Of a stretch of DNA of 64,000 nt, positions 9,136-18,528 are shown one piece after another. The notes under the pieces were generated by a model. It made no database searches and was not told the DNA's origin. It worked only from the letters and a program-made list of their open reading frames with translations. The DNA comes from an uncultured Clostridia bacterium. Its GTDB lineage: Bacteria > Bacillota > Clostridia > UMGS1883. Position numbers and translations under genes: made by a program. Each line of letters starts with the position of its first letter. Within the stretch, counting starts at the first letter, position 1. The DNA lies in assembly GCA_934454525.1 (NCBI GenBank), contig CAKSFM010000001.1:179683-243682 (forward strand), written 5' to 3'.

Positions 9136-9828
9136 ATGAAAGACATGATTTGCAGCTCCGTTTTTTTCGGAGCGGCGTTCACGATTGCGGCATACTTCAT
9201 CGGAGTTTGGCTGCAAAAGCGGCGCGGCTTCGGCTGGCTGAATCCGCTTGTAACATCGATTGCGATTGTCAGTGCAGTTCTTGTGCTTTTTAAAATTGAT
9301 TACGGCGAATATTGTGACGGAGCGGATATTGTCAGTTATCTGCTCACGCCTGCAACGGTGTGCCTTGCCGTTCCGCTTTACGAACGGATAAACGATCTGA
9401 AGCAGAACGCCGCGGCGATTGCTGCCGGCATAATTGCCGGAGTTATAACAAGCGGCTTGCTTGTGCTTGCGGTCACGCTTATATTCGGACTTAACCGCGA
9501 AATGTATGCTTCGCTGCTTCCGAAATCGGTGACAACGGCAATCGGAATCGGAATTTCCGAGGAAATCGGAGGAATTGCGGCAATTACCACCATTTCGATT
9601 ATTATAACGGGCATTTTCGGAAATATGGTGTGTGAAAGAATCTGCGCATTGTTTAAAATAACAAACCCTGTGGCAAAGGGAGTTGCCATCGGAACAAGCT
9701 GCCATGCCTGCGGAACGGCAAAAGCGCTCGAAATCGGCAAAACCGAGGGCGCAATCAGCGGACTGGCAACAGCCGTTGCCGGACTTATCACCGTTGCGGC
9801 TGCCTCAATCTTTGTAAATCTGATATAA
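9136..9828 (+). CDS. lrgB: LrgB family membrane protein
   Basis: 230 residues from the ATG at 9136 preceded by AAGGAGG. Multiple membrane spans and the conserved LLPKSVTTAIGIGISEEIGG and GTSCHACGTAKA motifs are diagnostic of LrgB/CidB. Partner of the upstream lrgA in the same transcript. No LytTR-type regulator is next to it, so its control is not evident. Confidence 0.93.
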   Translation: MKDMICSSVFFGAAFTIAAYFIGVWLQKRRGFGWLNPLVTSIAIVSAVLVLFKIDYGEYCDGADIVSYLLTPATVCLAVPLYERINDLKQNAAAIAAGIIAGVITSGLLVLAVTLIFGLNREMYASLLPKSVTTAIGIGISEEIGGIAAITTISIIITGIFGNMVCERICALFKITNPVAKGVAIGTSCHACGTAKALEIGKTEGAISGLATAVAGLITVAAASIFVNLI

Positions 9829-9829
9829 C

Positions 9830-9865
9830 AAAAGAACCGTGCGGAAATTTCCGCACGGTTCTTTT
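9830..9865. terminator. Bidirectional terminator between lrgB and rsuA
   Basis: A perfect 18-bp palindrome (9830-9847 with 9848-9865) with A4 and T4 ends, between converging genes. Confidence 0.88.
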
Positions 9866-9867
9866 GT

Positions 9868-10560
9868 TCAGGCTTTTAATAATTCAAGTTCATTCTCCGT
9901 CAGCTCACGGAAGCCGCCGCACGGAATCGATTCGTCAAGAAAAAGCTTTCCGTAGGCAAGCCGTTTGAGATATATAACGCGGTTGCCGACGCGCTCCGCC
10001 ATGCGCTTTATCTGATGAAACTTTCCCTCCGTGATTGTAAGCTCAATCTCGTTTTCGCAAATGCGGCGCACCACCGCCGGCTTTGTGACGCATTCCCCGA
10101 TATCAACTCCGCTTTCAAGTTCGGCTGCCGCAGCGTCCGAAAGCGTTTTTTCCAATCGGACAAAATATGTTTTGCCAACCTTTTTCGATGGTGACAGAAG
10201 CTCATGAGCAAGCGCACCGTCATTCGTGAGCAGCAGAAAACCCTCTGTGTCAATGTCGAGCCTCCCCACGGGGGAAAGGTCAAAGCGCTTATATCCGTCC
10301 CCGATGAGATCGAGCACGGTTTTTTTGCGCTTGTCCTCCGTTGCGCTGATCACTCCCTGCGGCTTGTTCAGCATTATATAAACGAACCGTCTGTAAAAAA
10401 CTGCCTGTCCGTTTACCGTGAGCGCCGCATTCGGGTCAATATTTTTTGCAATATCCTTTACCGTAACCCCGTCAGCAGCCGCAGCGCCCGATTTGATTAT
10501 TTTCCGCGCCTCGCTTCTCGTCAGTGAAGCGCTGTCCGCTATCAGCTTATCAAAACGCAT
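9868..10560 (-). CDS. 16S rRNA-type pseudouridine synthase, RsuA/RluB/E/F family
   Basis: 230 residues: an N-terminal S4 RNA-binding domain (MRFDKLIADSASLTRSEARK) and a catalytic domain with the active-site Asp in VGRLDIDTEG and the family motif GKFHQIKRM. Length and motifs fit RsuA, which modifies U516 of 16S rRNA in E. coli; the exact target here is inferred. Last gene of the lysA operon, overlapping the amidohydrolase gene by 11 bp. Confidence 0.9.
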   Translation of the reverse strand: MRFDKLIADSASLTRSEARKIIKSGAAAADGVTVKDIAKNIDPNAALTVNGQAVFYRRFVYIMLNKPQGVISATEDKRKKTVLDLIGDGYKRFDLSPVGRLDIDTEGFLLLTNDGALAHELLSPSKKVGKTYFVRLEKTLSDAAAAELESGVDIGECVTKPAVVRRICENEIELTITEGKFHQIKRMAERVGNRVIYLKRLAYGKLFLDESIPCGGFRELTENELELLKA

Positions 10561-11365
10561 TTTTCAAAAGCCTTTCCGCATTTTTATATTTTATCATTTC
10601 CTTTTCGTCTTCCGAAAGGTCTGATTCATCAAGCATTTTTAAAGATTCGGCAGGACTTTGCCAAGGACTGTCACTTCCGAAAAGCAGCTTGTCTGCACCG
10701 TGCCTGCGCACAATATTCGTAAATTTTTCAGGCGCAAGGTATCCGTGCGTCATAGAAATGTCCATATATACCGGCGAACCGGCAATATAATCCGAAACAT
10801 CATCCCACATGTCAAAGCCGCCGAGATGCGCGGCAATTATATTGTCGCCCTCCGTTTTTTCAAGCAGGCGGCAAAGGCGCTGCGGCGTTGCATGAAACGG
10901 CGGTTTAAATCCGAGATCGTTTCCGCAGTGAAACATCACAAGCATGCCAAGCGAATGTGCCGCGTTCACAATTTCAGCCGAAACCGGTTCATCGATATAG
11001 AACGACTGAAATTCCGGGTGCAGCTTTATTCCGCGGAAACCGCTCTCCGCAAGGTCTGAAAGCACGGATTTCCAATCTTCCGCGCGCGGATGGATGCTCC
11101 CGAACGAAATTATTTCATTGCACGTTATTTCCCCGGCAAATGCATTTATGGTTTTGTGCTGCCAGGGTTTTGTTGCAATCGGCATAACAACACTTATATC
11201 AATGCCGTTTTCTTTCATTGACGCCTTAAGCGCCTGCACCGTGCCATTTGTTTTCGGCTTCAGTGCAGAATATCCCTGCGCACGTTCAATCCCCGATTCA
11301 AGCGACTGTATTGCCCTGGGAGCAAGCGTATCAGGGAAAATGTGAGTGTGAAAATCAATCAGCAT
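10550..11365 (-). CDS. Metal-dependent amidohydrolase (amidohydrolase_2, TIM barrel)
   Basis: 271 residues from the ATG at 11365 (GAGGTG upstream). Metal-ligand motifs are visible: DFHTH at the N-terminus, FHCGND, IAAHLGG and the late Asp in LLFGSDSPW. This fits the ACMSD-like/amidohydrolase_2 superfamily, which includes decarboxylases and hydrolases; the substrate is unknown. It lies between lysA and rsuA, and its ribosome site is inside the end of lysA, so translation is probably coupled to lysA. A role in lysine metabolism is not supported by any motif. Confidence 0.85.
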   Translation of the reverse strand: MLIDFHTHIFPDTLAPRAIQSLESGIERAQGYSALKPKTNGTVQALKASMKENGIDISVVMPIATKPWQHKTINAFAGEITCNEIISFGSIHPRAEDWKSVLSDLAESGFRGIKLHPEFQSFYIDEPVSAEIVNAAHSLGMLVMFHCGNDLGFKPPFHATPQRLCRLLEKTEGDNIIAAHLGGFDMWDDVSDYIAGSPVYMDISMTHGYLAPEKFTNIVRRHGADKLLFGSDSPWQSPAESLKMLDESDLSEDEKEMIKYKNAERLLKNAF

Positions 11366-11373
11366 AGCACACC

Positions 11374-12669
11374 TCACAGATCGTTGCGCATAAGGTCATC
11401 GCAGCTTTCGCGCCGAACGGCAACGCGGCTTTCCCCATCCTTAAGCATAACAATCGGCGGACGCGGAACGCGGTTATAGTTCGAAGCCATCGAATAGTTA
11501 TACGCACCCGTTACCAAAACCGCAAGAATATCTCCGCGTTCGGGTTTTTGCAGCATAATATCCTCGGCAATCAGATCGCCGCTTTCGCAGCATTTCCCGG
11601 CAATTGTGCACTTAAAATCAGCCTTTTCGTTTGCCTTGTTTGCAATCAGCGCACTGTAGCGCGATTTGTAAAGTGCATAGCGCGGATTATCAGTCATGCC
11701 GCCGTCAACGGAAACATAGCTTTTGTACCCCTTTATCGTTTTCACGCTGCCGACCTCATAAAGCGTGATGCCGGCGTCGGCAACAATACTTCTGCCCGGC
11801 TCAAGCATTATGCATGGCACGGGAATGTCAAATTCCCTGCACCTGTTTTTAATATGCTGTGCCACAAGTCCGATATTTTCGGCAATATCGATATGCGGAT
11901 CATCCTCGGTATAACGAACGCCGTAACCGCCTCCCAAATTGAGCACCGAAGCCGTGTACCCGGCTGCACAGCGCACCTCGGCAATATATTTGAGCATAAT
12001 ATCGGCGCTGTCACAGAATGATTTTGAGTCAAACACCTGCGAGCCGACATGGCAGTGAAAGCCGATAAGCTCAAGGTTTTCAAGGGAAAGAGCATATTTT
12101 GTTATTTCAAGAGCCTGCCCGGTTTCAATCGGAGTGCCGAATTTTGAATCAACCTGACCGGTGCGCACCGCCTCATAAGTGTGCGTATCTATACCGGGAG
12201 TGATGCGCAGAATAATTTTCTGGCGGATTTTTCTTTCCGCAGCAAAGCGGTCAATCCGCTCCAGCTCCTCCGCGCAGTCCGCCACAAAAAATCCGACGCC
12301 GCAATCCATTGCTCCGTTTATCTCCTCATCCGTTTTATTGTTCCCGTGAAAATATGCCCTCTCCATCGGGAAGCCTGCCTTATAAGCCGTCATAACCTCT
12401 CCGAGTGACACAACGTCCGCAGCCATATTTTCATCGGCACATATTCTGTAAATTTCCTTGAAGGACAGCGCCTTGCTTGCATACAGAACGGCAAAATTAC
12501 TGCCGAAATACTTTTTCATTGCCTCGATATAGGTACGGCAATTCCGCCTTACGCGGTTTTCATCCACAAGATAAAGCGGCGTTTTGTACTTTTCGGCAAG
12601 GGTGATGCAGTCCTGCCCCGCAAAGGTGAGATGACCGTTTTCATTGATTTCAAGATTGGTATGCAGCAT
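11374..12669 (-). CDS. lysA: Diaminopimelate decarboxylase
   Basis: 431 residues from the ATG at 12669, preceded by AAGGAGG. It removes CO2 from meso-diaminopimelate to make lysine. The PLP-binding lysine lies in LYASKALS, the His in FHCHVGSQV and the PLP-phosphate glycine loop in LNLGGGYG; the C-terminal domain has MLEPGRSIV and CESGD. First gene of an operon with the amidohydrolase and rsuA. No lysine riboswitch is seen before it, although one stands before an amino-acid transporter at 30.6-30.8 kb. Confidence 0.97.
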   Translation of the reverse strand: MLHTNLEINENGHLTFAGQDCITLAEKYKTPLYLVDENRVRRNCRTYIEAMKKYFGSNFAVLYASKALSFKEIYRICADENMAADVVSLGEVMTAYKAGFPMERAYFHGNNKTDEEINGAMDCGVGFFVADCAEELERIDRFAAERKIRQKIILRITPGIDTHTYEAVRTGQVDSKFGTPIETGQALEITKYALSLENLELIGFHCHVGSQVFDSKSFCDSADIMLKYIAEVRCAAGYTASVLNLGGGYGVRYTEDDPHIDIAENIGLVAQHIKNRCREFDIPVPCIMLEPGRSIVADAGITLYEVGSVKTIKGYKSYVSVDGGMTDNPRYALYKSRYSALIANKANEKADFKCTIAGKCCESGDLIAEDIMLQKPERGDILAVLVTGAYNYSMASNYNRVPRPPIVMLKDGESRVAVRRESCDDLMRNDL

Positions 12670-12794
12670 AATTATCCTCCTTAAAAACGCGCATAAAACG
12701 CTGAATATAAAAGAAATGCTATCATTATACCGGGCGTTTGTCAAGACGGTGCGGCGCAAAAGAATAAAAACGTTATTAAAAACAGGCAAAATTG

Positions 12795-12823
12795 TTGACA
12801 AATCCGGGCTTTTTTATTAATAT
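12795..12823 (+). promoter_or_regulatory. Probable promoter of the membrane export protein gene
   Basis: TTGACA (12795-12800) and TAATAT (12818-12823) with 17 bp spacing; the -10 matches only four of six consensus bases. Confidence 0.6.
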
Positions 12824-12869
12824 ATATATGTATAAATGCCGATATTTTGCGGCTGATCGGAGGAATTGT

Positions 12870-13397
12870 ATGACGGAAAGCATTAAAGCGGCAATGCACA
12901 CATTCGCCGCGGGAATTGTTACGGCGCTCGGCTTCAGCGCTTCAAGCGCCAACTTTGTTTATATTTTTTTGATTTCAATGCTCCCGATAATTGAGCTTAG
13001 AGGGGCAATCCCCGTGGCGTTCGCTCTCGGATTGAATCCGCTGCATGCGTTTATCGTTTCGGTGCTGGGAAATCTTTTACCGGTGCCGTTCATTCTGCTT
13101 CTGATAACGCCGCTGTGCAATTATCTGAAAAAAACGCGTCTTTTCGAATGGTTTCCGCGCCTTGTTGAAAGCCGCGTTGAAAAAAACCGTGATAAAGTTA
13201 CGAAATATGCGAGCTTCGGACTTTTCCTGTTCGTTGCAATTCCGCTGCCGGGTACGGGCGCATGGACGGGGGCGCTTGTTGCAAGCTTCCTCAATTTCCG
13301 GTTTCGTGACGCATTTTTGTCAATCCTGTGCGGAGTGCTCGGCGCCGGGGTGATTATGCTGGCGGTTTCTTACGGACTGCTGGGACTTATTTTTTAA
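12870..13397 (+). CDS. Small multidrug export family membrane protein (COG2426)
   Basis: 175 residues from the ATG at 12870 (CGGAGG upstream). Four or five hydrophobic segments and the motifs LPIIELRGAIPVAF and IPLPGTGAWTGAL, typical of the Sm_multidrug_ex family (Pfam PF06695). The family name comes from weak evidence; substrate and direction of transport are unknown. metK follows after 30 bp and may share the transcript. Confidence 0.8.
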   Translation: MTESIKAAMHTFAAGIVTALGFSASSANFVYIFLISMLPIIELRGAIPVAFALGLNPLHAFIVSVLGNLLPVPFILLLITPLCNYLKKTRLFEWFPRLVESRVEKNRDKVTKYASFGLFLFVAIPLPGTGAWTGALVASFLNFRFRDAFLSILCGVLGAGVIMLAVSYGLLGLIF

Positions 13398-13427
13398 ATT
13401 ATAAAACTATTATTGGAGGACATACAA

Positions 13428-14627
13428 ATGAACGAAAACAAAAAGCTTTTCACATCGGAATCCGTTACGGAGGGTCATCCCGACAAGGTGTGTGACCGTA
13501 TATCGGACGCTGTGCTTGACGACATTCTTGCACATGACCCCAATGCGCGCGTTGCCTGCGAGTGCTGCGCCGCAACCGGACTTATCATGGTTTTCGGTGA
13601 AATTACAACATCGCATTACTGCGACATACGCACGATTGTGCGAAACACCGTCCGCGAAATAGGCTACACCGATCCGCAGATGGGATTCCACTATGACAAT
13701 ATCGCCGTTTTGAACACGCTCAACGAGCAGTCGCCCGACATTGCAATGGGCGTTGACAAATCGCTTGAAGCAAAGGAGGGCGATGACAGCGGATTTGACA
13801 TCGGCGCGGGCGATCAGGGAATGATGTTCGGCTATGCGACGAACGAAACCGAGGAATATATGCCTGCTCCCATTCACTATGCGCAGAAGATGGCGAAAAG
13901 GCTTGCCGAGGTTCGGAAAAACGGAATGTTCGATTATCTGCGTCCTGACGGAAAAACGCAGGTGACCGTTGAATATGACGGCGACAAACCCGTGCGGATT
14001 GACACGGTTGTGCTTTCAACGCAGCACACGCCCGATGTGAGCCGCGAGCGCATTGAAAAAGATATGATTGAGCATGTTATAAAATATGTTATCGAACCCG
14101 AAATGCTTGATGAAAATACAAAATATTTCATTAATCCCACCGGACGCTTTGTTATCGGCGGACCGCAGGGTGATTCGGGTCTTACCGGCAGAAAAATCAT
14201 TGTTGATACCTACGGCGGCTATGCTCCGCACGGCGGCGGCGCGTTTTCCGGCAAGGACCCGACAAAGGTTGACCGCAGCGCGTGCTACATGGCGCGCTAT
14301 ATAGCGAAAAACATTGTTGCGGCAGGTCTTGCGGACAAATGCCAGCTCCAGCTTGCATATGCAATCGGCGTTGCGCACCCTGTTTCCGTGCGGATTGACA
14401 CTTTCGGAACAGGCAGGCTCGGAGATGATATTCTTGCGGAAATTGTTAAAGAAACCTTTGACCTGCGCCCGGCGGCAATTATTAAAACGCTTGATCTGCG
14501 CAGACCGATATATGCGCAGACCGCCGCATACGGGCATTTCGGGAGGAGCGACATCGATCTTCCCTGGGAAAAACTCAATATGACGGAAATATTGAAAGAA
14601 AAGGCAGCCGTGCACGCAAACGGCTGA
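13428..14627 (+). CDS. metK: S-adenosylmethionine synthetase
   Basis: 399 residues from the ATG at 13428 (TTGGAGGAC ribosome site); an in-frame TTG at 13413 lies within that site and is not used. It makes S-adenosylmethionine from methionine and ATP. Family motifs are present: SESVTEGHPDKVCD, GAGDQGMMFGYA and GGGAFSGKDPTKVDRSA. No S-box riboswitch is visible in the short upstream spacer. Confidence 0.98.
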   Translation: MNENKKLFTSESVTEGHPDKVCDRISDAVLDDILAHDPNARVACECCAATGLIMVFGEITTSHYCDIRTIVRNTVREIGYTDPQMGFHYDNIAVLNTLNEQSPDIAMGVDKSLEAKEGDDSGFDIGAGDQGMMFGYATNETEEYMPAPIHYAQKMAKRLAEVRKNGMFDYLRPDGKTQVTVEYDGDKPVRIDTVVLSTQHTPDVSRERIEKDMIEHVIKYVIEPEMLDENTKYFINPTGRFVIGGPQGDSGLTGRKIIVDTYGGYAPHGGGAFSGKDPTKVDRSACYMARYIAKNIVAAGLADKCQLQLAYAIGVAHPVSVRIDTFGTGRLGDDILAEIVKETFDLRPAAIIKTLDLRRPIYAQTAAYGHFGRSDIDLPWEKLNMTEILKEKAAVHANG

Positions 14628-14644
14628 CAGATGTGTAACCGCCG

Positions 14645-14675
14645 CACCCCGATATTCATATAATATATCGGGGTG
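14645..14675 (+). terminator. Hairpin after metK
   Basis: An 11-bp perfect stem (14645-14655 with 14665-14675). No strong T-tract follows, and the small ORF starts 8 bp downstream, so it may be a leaky terminator or a processing site. Confidence 0.5.
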
Positions 14676-14682
14676 ACGGTTT

Positions 14683-14862
14683 ATGAGCGTTTTTTTCGCA
14701 TTTGCAGCGTTGGCGGCAGTGTTTTTCATGGCGCTGACAGTTATTGAAAGCGGAGCTGAGGATTTGCCCGGAGAGGGCGAGATCCAAAAAGAGCTTGACA
14801 GGCTGCTTTGCGGAAAAGCGGCAATTATTATTTACACGGGCGGTAAAAAGAATGACAAATGA
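14683..14862 (+). CDS. Small single-pass membrane protein, coupled to recD2
   Basis: 59 residues, starting ATG at 14683 with GGGGTG 8 bp before it. A hydrophobic segment (VFFAFAALAAVFFMALTVI) spans residues 3-21, followed by an acidic, helical tail. The stop codon overlaps the recD2 start by 11 bp, the usual sign of translational coupling. I do not recognise the family. The ribosome site sits in the 3' arm of the hairpin at 14645-14675. Confidence 0.5.
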   Translation: MSVFFAFAALAAVFFMALTVIESGAEDLPGEGEIQKELDRLLCGKAAIIIYTGGKKNDK

Positions 14863-17056
14863 GCTTGAAACCATTGAGGGCGAAATATACGAAGTAATTT
14901 ATCAGAATGAGGATAACGGCTATACGGTGTGTGACATAAACTGTAACAAATCGCTTGTTACGGCTTGCGGTCACATGCCTTTTATTGCTCCGGGAGAAGG
15001 TGTGCGCCTTACGGGAAAGTGGGTGAATCATCCCGATTACGGTGAGCAGTTCAGTGCAGTGACCGTTGAAAAAAAGCTGCCGCAGAAAGCAGCTTCGATT
15101 CTTTTGTACCTTTCCTCCGGCGCGGTGAGCGGAGTGCGCGAATCAACGGCGAAAAAGCTTGTTGCCAAGTTCGGGGAGGATACGCTGAACGTTATTGCGG
15201 CAGACCCCGGGCGGCTTTCGGAAATCCGCGGAATATCCCCGAAAAGGGCAATGAAAATTTCCGAATCTTTTATCATGCGGCGCGAAGCTGCTCAGACGGT
15301 TATATTTCTTCAGGGGTACGGAATAAGCGTGAAAACCGCGCTGCGCATACATAAGCGATTCGGGAGCACTGCGGAGGATCTGATAAAAAAGAATCCGTAT
15401 ATACTTTGTGAAAGCATGGAACGGATAGGCTTTAAAACGGCGGACCGCATTGCTGCCGAAATGGGAATCCCATCAAACAGTCCTTCAAGGATTGCAAGCG
15501 GAATAAAATATGTTCTTATCGAAGCCTCGCTTGCAGGGCACACCTGTTTCCCCAGGGAAATGCTTATCAGCCGCTGCGTTGCTTCGCTCGGTGTTGATGA
15601 AACGGAAGTTCTGGAGGCATATGCCGAATTAAAAAGAAGCTGCGGCATTATTGAGGACAGCGGCTACGCCTACCTTGCGTCGTTTTACAATGCCGAGCTG
15701 TATACTGCGGCACGGCTTGCACAGATGTGTGTGCAAAATTTTGAATATGACAGGGATAAAACAGATAAATTTATAAAAGATTACTCGGACAAGCATGCTC
15801 TTACGCTGTCTGACGCGCAGAAATCCGCCGTCCATGCAGCAATGAGCTGCGGCGCGGTAATCATCACTGGCGGCCCCGGAACGGGAAAAACTACGATTAT
15901 GCGGCTTGTGCTTGATATGTTCACGGAGCAAAAGCTTGCCGTGAGTCTGTGTGCGCCGACGGGAAAAGCGGCAAAGCGGCTTTCGGAATCGTGCGGAAAA
16001 GAGGCAAAAACGCTTCACAGGCTTCTCGGCGTTGAAATGAGCGAGCGCGAGGATCAGCGTTTTTCAAAAAATGAGCAGAATCCGCTCGACTGCGACGTTG
16101 TAATTGTTGATGAGATGAGCATGGTTGATATTATGCTTTTTTCCGCGCTTTTAAAAGCAATGCGCAAGGACACGCGCCTGATAATTGCAGGAGACGCGGA
16201 TCAGCTTCCGTCTGTCGGGGCAGGGAATGTGCTGCGTGATATACTCGGCAGCGAAAGTGCACCTGCCGTGCGGCTGAGTGAGGTTTTCCGCCAGGCAGAG
16301 GAAAGCCGCATTGTTGTGAACGCGCACAGAATTAATAACGGTGAAATGCCGCTCGGCAACGACAAGGATAAGGACTTTTTCTTTATGCCGAGATCCGCCG
16401 AGGGCGCGCTTGAAACTATTTGCGAGCTTTGCTGCTCACGCCTGCCGGCGGCATACGGATTTGACTGCAAGAGCGATATCCAGGTGCTTGCCCCCTCAAG
16501 AAAGGGTACCGTCGGCACAATCAACCTGAACAAGGTTTTGCAGGCGCGGCTCAATCCTCCTGCCAAGGATAAGAAAGAGAAAAAATTCGGGGAAAGAATT
16601 TTCCGCGTTGGGGATAAGGTTATCCAGACGAGGAATAATTATGACATACTGTGGAGCACTCCGGACGGGAAATCTGACGGACTTGGAATATTTAACGGTG
16701 ACATCGGAATAATTGTTGACATTGTTCCGCGCGACAGCTGCATGATAATCCGGTTTGACGACAACCGCATTGTTGAATATGACTTTGCGTCGGTCGAAGA
16801 TATTGAAATTGCATACGCGCTGACAGTGCATAAAAGCCAGGGCTGCGAATTTAATGCCGTTGTGATGCCAGTCTGCCCGGTACCTCCGATGCTGATGACG
16901 CGCAATTTGCTTTATACCGCCGTCACACGCGCAAAAAAACTTGCCGTGCTTGTCGGAAGTGACAGCTGCATTGCCGCGATGGTGAAAAATGACCGCGTAC
17001 AGGTACGTTACAGCGGACTTATGCAAAAGCTTAAGGAGAAGGTGCACAATGCTTGA
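14852..17056 (+). CDS. recD2: RecD2-type ATP-dependent DNA helicase
   Basis: 734 residues from the ATG at 14852, a typical RecD2 length. The N-terminal OB-like and helix-hairpin-helix regions are followed by an SF1B helicase core: Walker A GGPGTGKTT, Walker B VIVDEMSMVD, GDADQLPSVGAGN, and late motif ALTVHKSQGCEF with YTAVTRAKK. It unwinds DNA 5'-3' in repair, independently of RecBC. It overlaps the small ORF upstream and comF downstream (8 bp). Confidence 0.95.
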   Translation: MTNELETIEGEIYEVIYQNEDNGYTVCDINCNKSLVTACGHMPFIAPGEGVRLTGKWVNHPDYGEQFSAVTVEKKLPQKAASILLYLSSGAVSGVRESTAKKLVAKFGEDTLNVIAADPGRLSEIRGISPKRAMKISESFIMRREAAQTVIFLQGYGISVKTALRIHKRFGSTAEDLIKKNPYILCESMERIGFKTADRIAAEMGIPSNSPSRIASGIKYVLIEASLAGHTCFPREMLISRCVASLGVDETEVLEAYAELKRSCGIIEDSGYAYLASFYNAELYTAARLAQMCVQNFEYDRDKTDKFIKDYSDKHALTLSDAQKSAVHAAMSCGAVIITGGPGTGKTTIMRLVLDMFTEQKLAVSLCAPTGKAAKRLSESCGKEAKTLHRLLGVEMSEREDQRFSKNEQNPLDCDVVIVDEMSMVDIMLFSALLKAMRKDTRLIIAGDADQLPSVGAGNVLRDILGSESAPAVRLSEVFRQAEESRIVVNAHRINNGEMPLGNDKDKDFFFMPRSAEGALETICELCCSRLPAAYGFDCKSDIQVLAPSRKGTVGTINLNKVLQARLNPPAKDKKEKKFGERIFRVGDKVIQTRNNYDILWSTPDGKSDGLGIFNGDIGIIVDIVPRDSCMIIRFDDNRIVEYDFASVEDIEIAYALTVHKSQGCEFNAVVMPVCPVPPMLMTRNLLYTAVTRAKKLAVLVGSDSCIAAMVKNDRVQVRYSGLMQKLKEKVHNA

Positions 17057-17810
17057 CCGTGTTCTGAATCTTCTTTTTCCGCCGAAATGCGCCTTTTGCG
17101 GAAAGGTTCTTCCGGGAAAGGCGCGGATATGCAGTGACTGTCTGCCGAAGCTTCCCTACACCGGGAATTTTCGTTGCTGTGAACGCTGCGGCATACCGCT
17201 TCCGAGCGAATTTTCGTACAGGCTTTGCGGACGCTGCTTCCCCGTTAAGCATCCGCCATACGACCACGTTTTTGTGCCGCTGATTTATGCCGGCACCGCA
17301 AAACGCGCAATGATCAGATTGAAATATTACATGCACCCTTCCTATGCCGATGCTTTTGCTGCGCTTATCGCCGAAAAGCTGCTTTCGTATGAAAAGCCGT
17401 GCCAATTGGATTTTATAACGTTTGTTCCGCAGAGTAAATCAACGCATTTTATCCGCGGTTACAATCAGTCCGAACTGATAGCGCGAAAGCTTTCGGCAAT
17501 TCTCAATATTCCGTGCGAACCATGTCTTTTCAAGAAGGACGGTTTTGCCCGCAATGCCACGCTGAATGCGGCTCAGCGCCGCAAAAATGTTAAATCCGGA
17601 TATTTTCCGGCTGATAAAAAACTCAGCGGAACCGTGCTCCTTGTCGATGATGTTCTGACAACCGGTTCAACCGTTTTTTATTGCGCCTCACTGCTCAGAA
17701 AAATGGGTTGCAAAAAGGTTTACTGCGCAGTTGCGCTGATACGGTGCAAGGAAGTGAGTGATTTATATGAAAAACAAAATCAGGGAATATCTCCGCACAC
17801 TCGGAATTGA
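17049..17810 (+). CDS. comF: ComF family phosphoribosyltransferase-like protein
   Basis: 253 residues from the ATG at 17049 (AAGGAGAAGG upstream). An N-terminal four-cysteine zinc site (CAFCGK with CSDC) and a second cysteine cluster (CCERCG with CGRC) are followed by a PRPP-binding loop, VLLVDDVLTTGST. ComF takes part in handling single-stranded DNA during natural transformation in Bacillus. dprA lies in the same window, but no DNA-uptake pilus genes do. The 3' end overlaps queG by 44 bp, unusually long. Confidence 0.9.
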   Translation: MLDRVLNLLFPPKCAFCGKVLPGKARICSDCLPKLPYTGNFRCCERCGIPLPSEFSYRLCGRCFPVKHPPYDHVFVPLIYAGTAKRAMIRLKYYMHPSYADAFAALIAEKLLSYEKPCQLDFITFVPQSKSTHFIRGYNQSELIARKLSAILNIPCEPCLFKKDGFARNATLNAAQRRKNVKSGYFPADKKLSGTVLLVDDVLTTGSTVFYCASLLRKMGCKKVYCAVALIRCKEVSDLYEKQNQGISPHTRN

Positions 17811-18528
17811 AAAGTGCGGTTTCGCGCACATCGGCGGCAAAAGCGCCGTTGTGTGCCTTTTTCCCTACTACACCGGCGACTCTGAGGGAAATCTTTCACT
17901 TTACTGCCGCGGAACCGACTACCACAATATAGTCGGGGAAAAGCTTCGGCTCGGCTCGGAGTTTATCAAATCAATTGTTCCGAATGTTGAGTGCAGCGTT
18001 TCGTGCGATACGGGCGCTCCCATTGACCGCAAGCTTGCCAATCTTGCCGGACTTGGATTTTACGGCGACAACAATATGCTTATAAACGAGGATTTCGGCA
18101 GTTATTTTTTTATCGGCTATATTTTGTGCGATATTTTTATTGAAGCCGACAAGCCGCTTGAAAGGGAGTGCATGCACTGCGGCGCCTGCCGCCGCGCGTG
18201 TCCCGGAAAAGCGCTGGACAACGGCTTTGATATTGAAAAATGCGCTTCCCATATCGGGCAGAAAAAGGGAGAGCTTTCCGATTCCGAAATTGAAATTCTG
18301 AAAAGATGCGGAAGCGTGTTCGGCTGCGATATATGCCAGCGTGTTTGTCCGCATAACAAAATAGGGAAAACGGCAATGGAGGAATTCACGCGCGACATAA
18401 TGCCATCGCTTTCGCTTGATGATATTGAATCGCTTTCGGGCAGAGAGTTTTTGCGGAAATATAAAAACCGCGCCTTTTCCTGGCGCGGCAAAAAAGTTCT
18501 TGAACGGAATCTGAAAGAGCTTCGTTAA
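17767..18528 (+). CDS. queG: Epoxyqueuosine reductase QueG, short form
   Basis: 253 residues from the ATG at 17767; a GTG at 17758 is an alternative start. Two ferredoxin-like 4Fe-4S motifs are clear: CMHCGACRRACPGKAL and CDICQRVCPHN, plus the family segment APIDRKLANLAGLGFYGDNN. It performs the last step of queuosine synthesis in tRNA. Bacillus and E. coli QueG are near 380 residues and carry a C-terminal HEAT-like part; this one stops shortly after the iron-sulfur region. It overlaps comF and meets trmFO tail to tail with a 4-bp overlap. Confidence 0.85.
   Translation: MKNKIREYLRTLGIEKCGFAHIGGKSAVVCLFPYYTGDSEGNLSLYCRGTDYHNIVGEKLRLGSEFIKSIVPNVECSVSCDTGAPIDRKLANLAGLGFYGDNNMLINEDFGSYFFIGYILCDIFIEADKPLERECMHCGACRRACPGKALDNGFDIEKCASHIGQKKGELSDSEIEILKRCGSVFGCDICQRVCPHNKIGKTAMEEFTRDIMPSLSLDDIESLSGREFLRKYKNRAFSWRGKKVLERNLKELR

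Noticed and set aside
8863..9705. 280-codon minus-strand frame across lrgA and lrgB
   Set aside because: Antisense shadow of two clear membrane-protein genes; composition rich in Cys, Asn and Arg as in shadow frames.
12724..12744. TTGACA and TATAAT boxes upstream of lysA on the minus strand
   Set aside because: The boxes are only 9 bp apart, so they cannot form one sigma-A promoter; no clear -35 stands at 17 bp.
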